From Fontibacterium oligotrophicum (GTDB taxonomy: Bacteria > Pseudomonadota > Alphaproteobacteria > Pelagibacterales > Pelagibacteraceae), in assembly GCA_965235975.1 (NCBI GenBank), contig CBDDZZ010000002.1, positions 62,001-126,000 on the forward strand: a stretch of 64,000 bases of DNA, read 5' to 3'. Below, piece by piece: positions 59,888-64,000 of the stretch (position 1 is its first letter; each line of letters opens with the position of its first letter). The notes under the pieces were generated by a model. It ran no database searches and was not told where the DNA came from. It worked only from the letters and a program-made list of their open reading frames with translations. The translations under genes and the position numbers were made by a program.

Positions 59888-60015
59888 AAACTCAGCTGTT
59901 ATACAACTTAATTAATTTATTTAAAAGGAATACTCGTTAATAAAACTTTAAATTTCATTAGTAATACTTTACTTTTTTAATACGTGAATCGAATAATATT
60001 TTTTAATTAATATTG

Positions 60016-60408
60016 ATGAATGCATTGCTACTAAAACATGCTGGAGGTTTAAAAAATTATGGAACTCTTAAAAGTTTCACCCACAAATGTGTTTATAAAA
60101 ATCAAACGTGTGGTGATAAAGTAGTATTATATCTTAAAGTTAATAAACAATTAATTAAGAAAATATCATACAAAACTGAATCCTGTCTAATATGCCAAGC
60201 TGCTTGTAGTATTTTTTCAGATTGCGTAATGAATAAAAAAGTAAATGGAACTATAAATTTTGCTAAAATATTTATTAATTCTATTTTTAAAAAAAAATAT
60301 AGTCTAACTGGTAAATGGAAAAAATTTAATTTTCTTTTAAAGAAAAATTATTTTGCAAGAAAAGGCTGTATCTTAGTGCCTTTTAATGCTTTAATTAAAT
60401 TAAGATAA
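60016..60408 (+). CDS. SufU/IscU-like iron-sulfur scaffold protein
   Basis: 130 residues from ATG 60016. The three cysteine sites of U-type scaffolds are present: NQTCGDKVVLYLKV, ESCLICQAACSIFSDCV and RKGCILVPFNAL. Extra cysteines flank the second site. The family assembles or traffics Fe-S clusters or zinc with SufS; no suf gene is adjacent here. It shares a transcript with the glutathione peroxidase gene (three-base gap). Confidence 0.8.
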   Translation: MNALLLKHAGGLKNYGTLKSFTHKCVYKNQTCGDKVVLYLKVNKQLIKKISYKTESCLICQAACSIFSDCVMNKKVNGTINFAKIFINSIFKKKYSLTGKWKKFNFLLKKNYFARKGCILVPFNALIKLR

Positions 60409-60411
60409 GTA

Positions 60412-60966
60412 ATGAAAAAAAATATTTTTTATTTTATTATAATTAGCATGTTTTTCTTTAGCAAAAATATCAACGCCAATGACAAACGAACATTACATGA
60501 ATTTAATTTCAATGATGTTGAGGGTAAAAAATATTTATTATCACAACATAAAGATAAAGTAGTTTTGCTAGTTAATGTTGCAAGTCAATGTGGATTTACA
60601 AAACAATATACAGATCTGCAGACTTTGTGGGACAAATACAAAAGCAAAAATTTAGTAATTATTGGTGTACCCTCCAATGATTTTGGCAATCAAGAACCAG
60701 GCTCAAATGCTGAAATAAAGAATTTTTGTGAAACTAATTTTAATATTAATTTTCCAATTATGGAAAAGGTTTCTGTTAAAGGAAAAAATGCTCATCCTGT
60801 ATATTTATGGGCTAAAGAAAGTTATGGAAGTGCAGCCGAGCCTAAGTGGAATTTTCATAAAATATTAATTGATAAAAAAGGAAAAGTTAACGACACTTTT
60901 ATTTCCACAACCAATCCACAAAGCGAAAAAGTTGTTAAAAAAATTGAAGAATTAATTAATAATTAA
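60412..60966 (+). CDS. Glutathione peroxidase family protein, exported
   Basis: Reduces peroxides with thiols. 184 residues. A signal sequence (FYFIIISMFFFSKNINA) directs it to the periplasm. Catalytic cysteine (not selenocysteine) in NVASQCGFTKQY, glutamine in PSNDFGNQEPGS and tryptophan in PKWNFHKILID complete the triad. Intact. Meets the FAH gene tail-to-tail with one base between. Confidence 0.92.
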   Translation: MKKNIFYFIIISMFFFSKNINANDKRTLHEFNFNDVEGKKYLLSQHKDKVVLLVNVASQCGFTKQYTDLQTLWDKYKSKNLVIIGVPSNDFGNQEPGSNAEIKNFCETNFNINFPIMEKVSVKGKNAHPVYLWAKESYGSAAEPKWNFHKILIDKKGKVNDTFISTTNPQSEKVVKKIEELINN

Positions 60967-60967
60967 T

Positions 60968-61801
60968 TTATTTAACTGAATGTTTTTGACTGCCTAATTG
61001 GTCAATACTCATAGTTACCACCTCGCCTTTTTTTAAATACTTTGGCGGCTTCATGCTGTCGCCAACTCCTGGCGGAGTTCCTGTTGTAATTATATCTCCT
61101 GGCATTAAAGACATAAATTCGCTGGCATAAGATGTTAAAAAATTCATTTTATGAACCATCTTTGAGGTATTTCCTGTTTGCATTCTTTTGCCATTAACAT
61201 CTAAACTCATATTTAAATTATATACATCCTTGATCTCATCCTTTGTAACGATGTATGGGCCTATGGGTCCGAAGGTATCTGATGACTTTCCTTTAATCCA
61301 TTGCCCACTTCTATTTTTTTGCCAATCTCTTTCACTAAAATCACAAACTAAGCAGTAGCCAAAAATATAACTTTCAGCCTCAGCTAATGAAATATTTTTT
61401 CCTTTTTTTCCAATAATAAAACCAATTTCTACTTCCCAGTCTGTTTTTTGAGAGTTTTTTGGAATAATTAAATCATCATTTGGTCCGCAGACTGAAGTAG
61501 TTGATTTTGAAAAAATAATTGGCTCTTTTGGAACTTCTAGATTTTGTTCTAATGCATGATCAAGAAAATTTAAGCCTATCCCTAGAAATTTACTTGGATT
61601 AGAAACGCAGGCTCCAATTCTCAAATTATTATCTAACTGTGGTAGTTTAGAAATATCTAATTTTTTTATAGTGTTTATTAAGTTGTCACCTATTGTTGTT
61701 TGATCGATATCTTTAATAATGGAGGATAAATCTCTTATAATATTATTATCTAGTATTGCTGGCTTTTCAGATCCTAGATTACCAACTCTTAAAAGTTTCA
61801 T
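60968..61801 (-). CDS. Fumarylacetoacetate hydrolase family protein
   Basis: 277 residues of FAH fold: KFLGIGLNFLDHALEQN, metal-site region DWEVEIGFIIGKKGKNI, CDFSERDWQKNRSGQWIKGKSSDTFGPIGPYIVT and the end LMPGDIITTGTPPGVGDSM. Members cleave or hydrate 2-oxo acids (ureidoglycolate, 2-keto-4-pentenoate, acylpyruvate); the substrate cannot be chosen here. Confidence 0.9.
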   Translation of the reverse strand: MKLLRVGNLGSEKPAILDNNIIRDLSSIIKDIDQTTIGDNLINTIKKLDISKLPQLDNNLRIGACVSNPSKFLGIGLNFLDHALEQNLEVPKEPIIFSKSTTSVCGPNDDLIIPKNSQKTDWEVEIGFIIGKKGKNISLAEAESYIFGYCLVCDFSERDWQKNRSGQWIKGKSSDTFGPIGPYIVTKDEIKDVYNLNMSLDVNGKRMQTGNTSKMVHKMNFLTSYASEFMSLMPGDIITTGTPPGVGDSMKPPKYLKKGEVVTMSIDQLGSQKHSVK

Positions 61802-61810
61802 AAAAGTTTT

Positions 61811-61885
61811 TGGCGGTCCCTAGGGGAATCGAACCCCTCTTTCATGGATGAAAACCACGTGTCCTAACCGATAGACGAAGGGACC
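61811..61885 (-). tRNA. tRNA-Glu (anticodon TTC)
   Basis: Acceptor GGTCCCT/AGGGACC, anticodon loop TTTTCAT (TTC), T loop GGTTCGATTCC, discriminator G and encoded CCA. Confidence 0.96.
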
Positions 61886-61961
61886 TTGAAAGTAAAGTTA
61901 TTTAGATTGTTTAATAATAATAATCAACAATTATAATTACGCATAGTAAACTCTGCATTTG

Positions 61962-63713
61962 TTAGTGAGTTAAAGAAATATCTTCAATAACAAATTCAAT
62001 AACTCTTTGTTTATTCCAATCATTACAACTTAGTTTTCCAGCTATATGAAATTTATGATTTTTAAAATTTTTAATATAATCAATTACTTTTTCTTTATTA
62101 TTTTTAAAGCAAATTCCATGCAAATATAAACCACTGCTATTTTTAAATAAAACTTTTAATAAAAATTCATTTTCAAAATTTATTTTAATTAAAGATAAAT
62201 CTTCAACAATAAATTTTGGTTCAGAATTTCCTGATCCAAAAGGTCCTAGTTTACTTACCTCTTCATAGGTTTTTTCATTAACAGCATTGGCTGATAAGAT
62301 ACCATCGATTTCTATAAAGTTATTTTGAGTAAAATTTGGCTTTGATGACTTAAATTTAGATATTAAAAAATTTTTCAGTTCACTTATCTTATTTTCTTCA
62401 ATACTAAAACCAGCAGCCATCTTATGACCCCCTCCTTTTATAACAATACCATTTTGTTTTGCTGCTAAAACAGCAAGGCCAATATCAAATCCAAAAACAG
62501 ATCGACAGGAGCCTTTTGCAATGTTTTTACTGGATGAGATAACAATAGTAGGTTTTGAAAATCTTTCTTTAATTCTGCTTGCAATAATACCAATCAACCC
62601 TTCATGCCAAAACTTGTTGGCTACTAATATGATTTCATTACCTTTTTCTTTTTCTGCTAATAAATAAGCTTCATTTAAAATATCTTCTTCAATTAATTTT
62701 CTTTTTTTATTTAAAGTATCTAAAGTTGTTGCTATTTCGTAACTTTTCTTAGGATCTTCTGATGTAAGTAAATTTGCACCAAGATCTGATTGGCCTATTC
62801 TGCCGCCTGCATTAATCCTAGGTCCTAATAAAAAACCTATATGATAAGTACTTGGGCTTTCTTTGATATCAGCTACATCTATTAAAGTTTTAATACCTAT
62901 ATTTTTTCTCTTCTTTAATATTTGTATTCCTTGAAAAACAAATGCTCTATTTAAATCTACTAGTGGAACAACATCACAAATTGTCCCTAAAGCAACTAAA
63001 TCTAAATAATCATATAAATCTGGCTCATTAATATTTTTATCTTTATAAAATTTACTCTCTCTTAGAGAGCGATTTAAAGCGACAATAAATAAAAAAGAAA
63101 CTCCAGCAGCGCATAAATAACCAAGATTAGATTTATCATCTAATTGATTTGGATTTACTAAGGCTTTACATTTTGGAAGTTTAATTTCTGCTTGATGATG
63201 ATCAATAACTAATACCTCAATATTATTTTGACCTGCATACTCAAGAGCTTCAAAGGATGTAGTTCCACAATCAACGGTTATTAAAAATTCACCCTTTTTA
63301 TCAATAATATTTTTTAATGAATTTACCGATGGACCGTACCCGTCAATTTGTCGATCTGGGATGTAAATAAAATAATTGGTATAAATATTTTTTAAAAAGT
63401 TAACAATAATTGCAGTGGATGATGCGCCATCCACATCATAGTCACCTAAAATACAAATTCTTTTATTCTCTTTAATAACTTTAATAAGGCTATCCACTGC
63501 TAGATCCATGTCTTTTAGGACACTTGGATTTGGCATAAATTCTTTAATCTTCGGATTTAAATAAGAAAGACAGTTTTCAGTGGTAATTTTTCTAATCGAT
63601 AAAAGTTTTGATAAAAAATTATCAATTCCTAATTTTTGTGAAATTTCTAATGCTAAGTTTTCGTTGTAATTGGATAAAATCCATTCTTTACCAGTTACCG
63701 ACTGGTATTTCAT
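61962..63713 (-). CDS. recJ: Single-stranded-DNA-specific exonuclease RecJ
   Basis: 5'-3' exonuclease of recombination and mismatch repair. 583 residues with DHH-family motifs ILGDYDVDGASSTAI, FLITVDCGTTSFEAL, VIDHHQAE, ALGTICDVVPL, GPRINAGGRIG and the DHHA1 motif GGGHKMAAGFSI. Intact. Overlaps the upstream glpX gene by four bases. Confidence 0.96.
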   Translation of the reverse strand: MKYQSVTGKEWILSNYNENLALEISQKLGIDNFLSKLLSIRKITTENCLSYLNPKIKEFMPNPSVLKDMDLAVDSLIKVIKENKRICILGDYDVDGASSTAIIVNFLKNIYTNYFIYIPDRQIDGYGPSVNSLKNIIDKKGEFLITVDCGTTSFEALEYAGQNNIEVLVIDHHQAEIKLPKCKALVNPNQLDDKSNLGYLCAAGVSFLFIVALNRSLRESKFYKDKNINEPDLYDYLDLVALGTICDVVPLVDLNRAFVFQGIQILKKRKNIGIKTLIDVADIKESPSTYHIGFLLGPRINAGGRIGQSDLGANLLTSEDPKKSYEIATTLDTLNKKRKLIEEDILNEAYLLAEKEKGNEIILVANKFWHEGLIGIIASRIKERFSKPTIVISSSKNIAKGSCRSVFGFDIGLAVLAAKQNGIVIKGGGHKMAAGFSIEENKISELKNFLISKFKSSKPNFTQNNFIEIDGILSANAVNEKTYEEVSKLGPFGSGNSEPKFIVEDLSLIKINFENEFLLKVLFKNSSGLYLHGICFKNNKEKVIDYIKNFKNHKFHIAGKLSCNDWNKQRVIEFVIEDISLTH

Positions 63714-64000
63714 ATTTTAAATTTATTAATAATTTTTTTATTAAGATTAGATGCATGATGTAAAACAAAGGTTTCTGACTGATAAAAACCATTATCTAAA
63801 ATCTTAATACCTTGCAGCAAATCTCCACCTGTAACTCCTGTTGCGCAAAATAAAACATCATCTTTTACGATATCATTAATATAATATTTCTTTTTTAAAT
63901 CTTTAATTCCCATTTTTTTGGCTTTATCAATTTCGTGATCATTACTTAAAACTAATCTTGCCTGAAATTGACCTCCTAAACATTTAATCGCCGCCGCAGC
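63710..64000 (-). CDS. glpX: Class II fructose-1,6-bisphosphatase, C-terminal part (runs off the right edge)
   Basis: Partial: the frame continues past base 64000. Visible residues include AAAAIKCLGGQFQARLVLSNDHE and VLFCATGVTGGDLLQGI, the GlpX metal/substrate signature, then YQSETFVLHH. It dephosphorylates fructose-1,6-bisphosphate (gluconeogenesis). Followed by recJ, an arrangement shared by other alphaproteobacteria. Confidence 0.88.
   Translation of the reverse strand, partial: AAAAIKCLGGQFQARLVLSNDHEIDKAKKMGIKDLKKKYYINDIVKDDVLFCATGVTGGDLLQGIKILDNGFYQSETFVLHHASNLNKKIINKFKI

Overview
The window is a dense, very AT-rich stretch of an alphaproteobacterial chromosome that looks like a SAR11-type (Pelagibacterales) genome. 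The reasons are the gene content and order (ntrX, aapJQMP, tatABC-serS, yajC-secDF, metG-tatD), spacers of only a few bases, many ATGA or TAATG overlaps, and a lack of rho-independent terminators. This placement is inference; no marker search was run.

Layout. 0-3.5 kb: end of ntrX, gap, tRNA-Arg, gpsA and a GIY-YIG gene. 3.5-7.6 kb: an aapJQMP amino-acid ABC importer with a strong terminator after the binding-protein gene. 7.6-12.9 kb: a lipid/photo-oxidation module (DUF6134 protein facing CFA-type methyltransferase, DUF1365, FAD oxidoreductase and photolyase). 13-25 kb: an XRE regulator, tRNA-Asn, tRNA-Cys, pcm, valS, ilvD, an AEC transporter, manC, xth, erpA, dgt and argS. 25-33 kb: nagZ, scpAB, tatABC, serS, yajC-secDF. 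33-43 kb: PuuD-like membrane protein, uvrA, ssb, gyrA, a complex I subunit, sbmA-like and recG. 43-50 kb: sdhE, tRNA-Ser, cell-wall genes (mltB, an RlpA-like lipoprotein, a D,D-carboxypeptidase), tmk, holB, metG and tatD. 50.9-56 kb: the only accessory island, with broken surface-glycan glycosyltransferases, a tyrosine recombinase, a cyclophilin-like protein and a two-gene KSTGP module. 56-64 kb: core genes again (DUF502, Tat-type M48 lipoprotein, tgt, a peptidyl-prolyl isomerase, coaD, SufU-like, Gpx, FAH, recJ, glpX) with tRNA-Lys, tRNA-Pro and tRNA-Glu.

The main caution is sequence quality. Many indispensable genes (gap, gyrA, serS, secD, holB, recG, coaD) have broken reading frames. In every case I worked through by hand, the frame is restored by removing single surplus bases; I found no deletions. 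The lesions are dense at about 3.8-6.0, 37.2-37.8 and 50.1-56.1 kb. This fits residual insertion errors of a long-read assembly much better than gene decay. Broken genes are therefore annotated over their full reconstructed span.

Biologically, the points worth a second look are the island with its integrase and KSTGP pair, a tRNA-guanine transglycosylase that has lost most of its zinc ligands, a degenerate NtrX, the photolyase/CFA/DUF1365 module, and the apparent loss of a SPOR domain between argS and nagZ.
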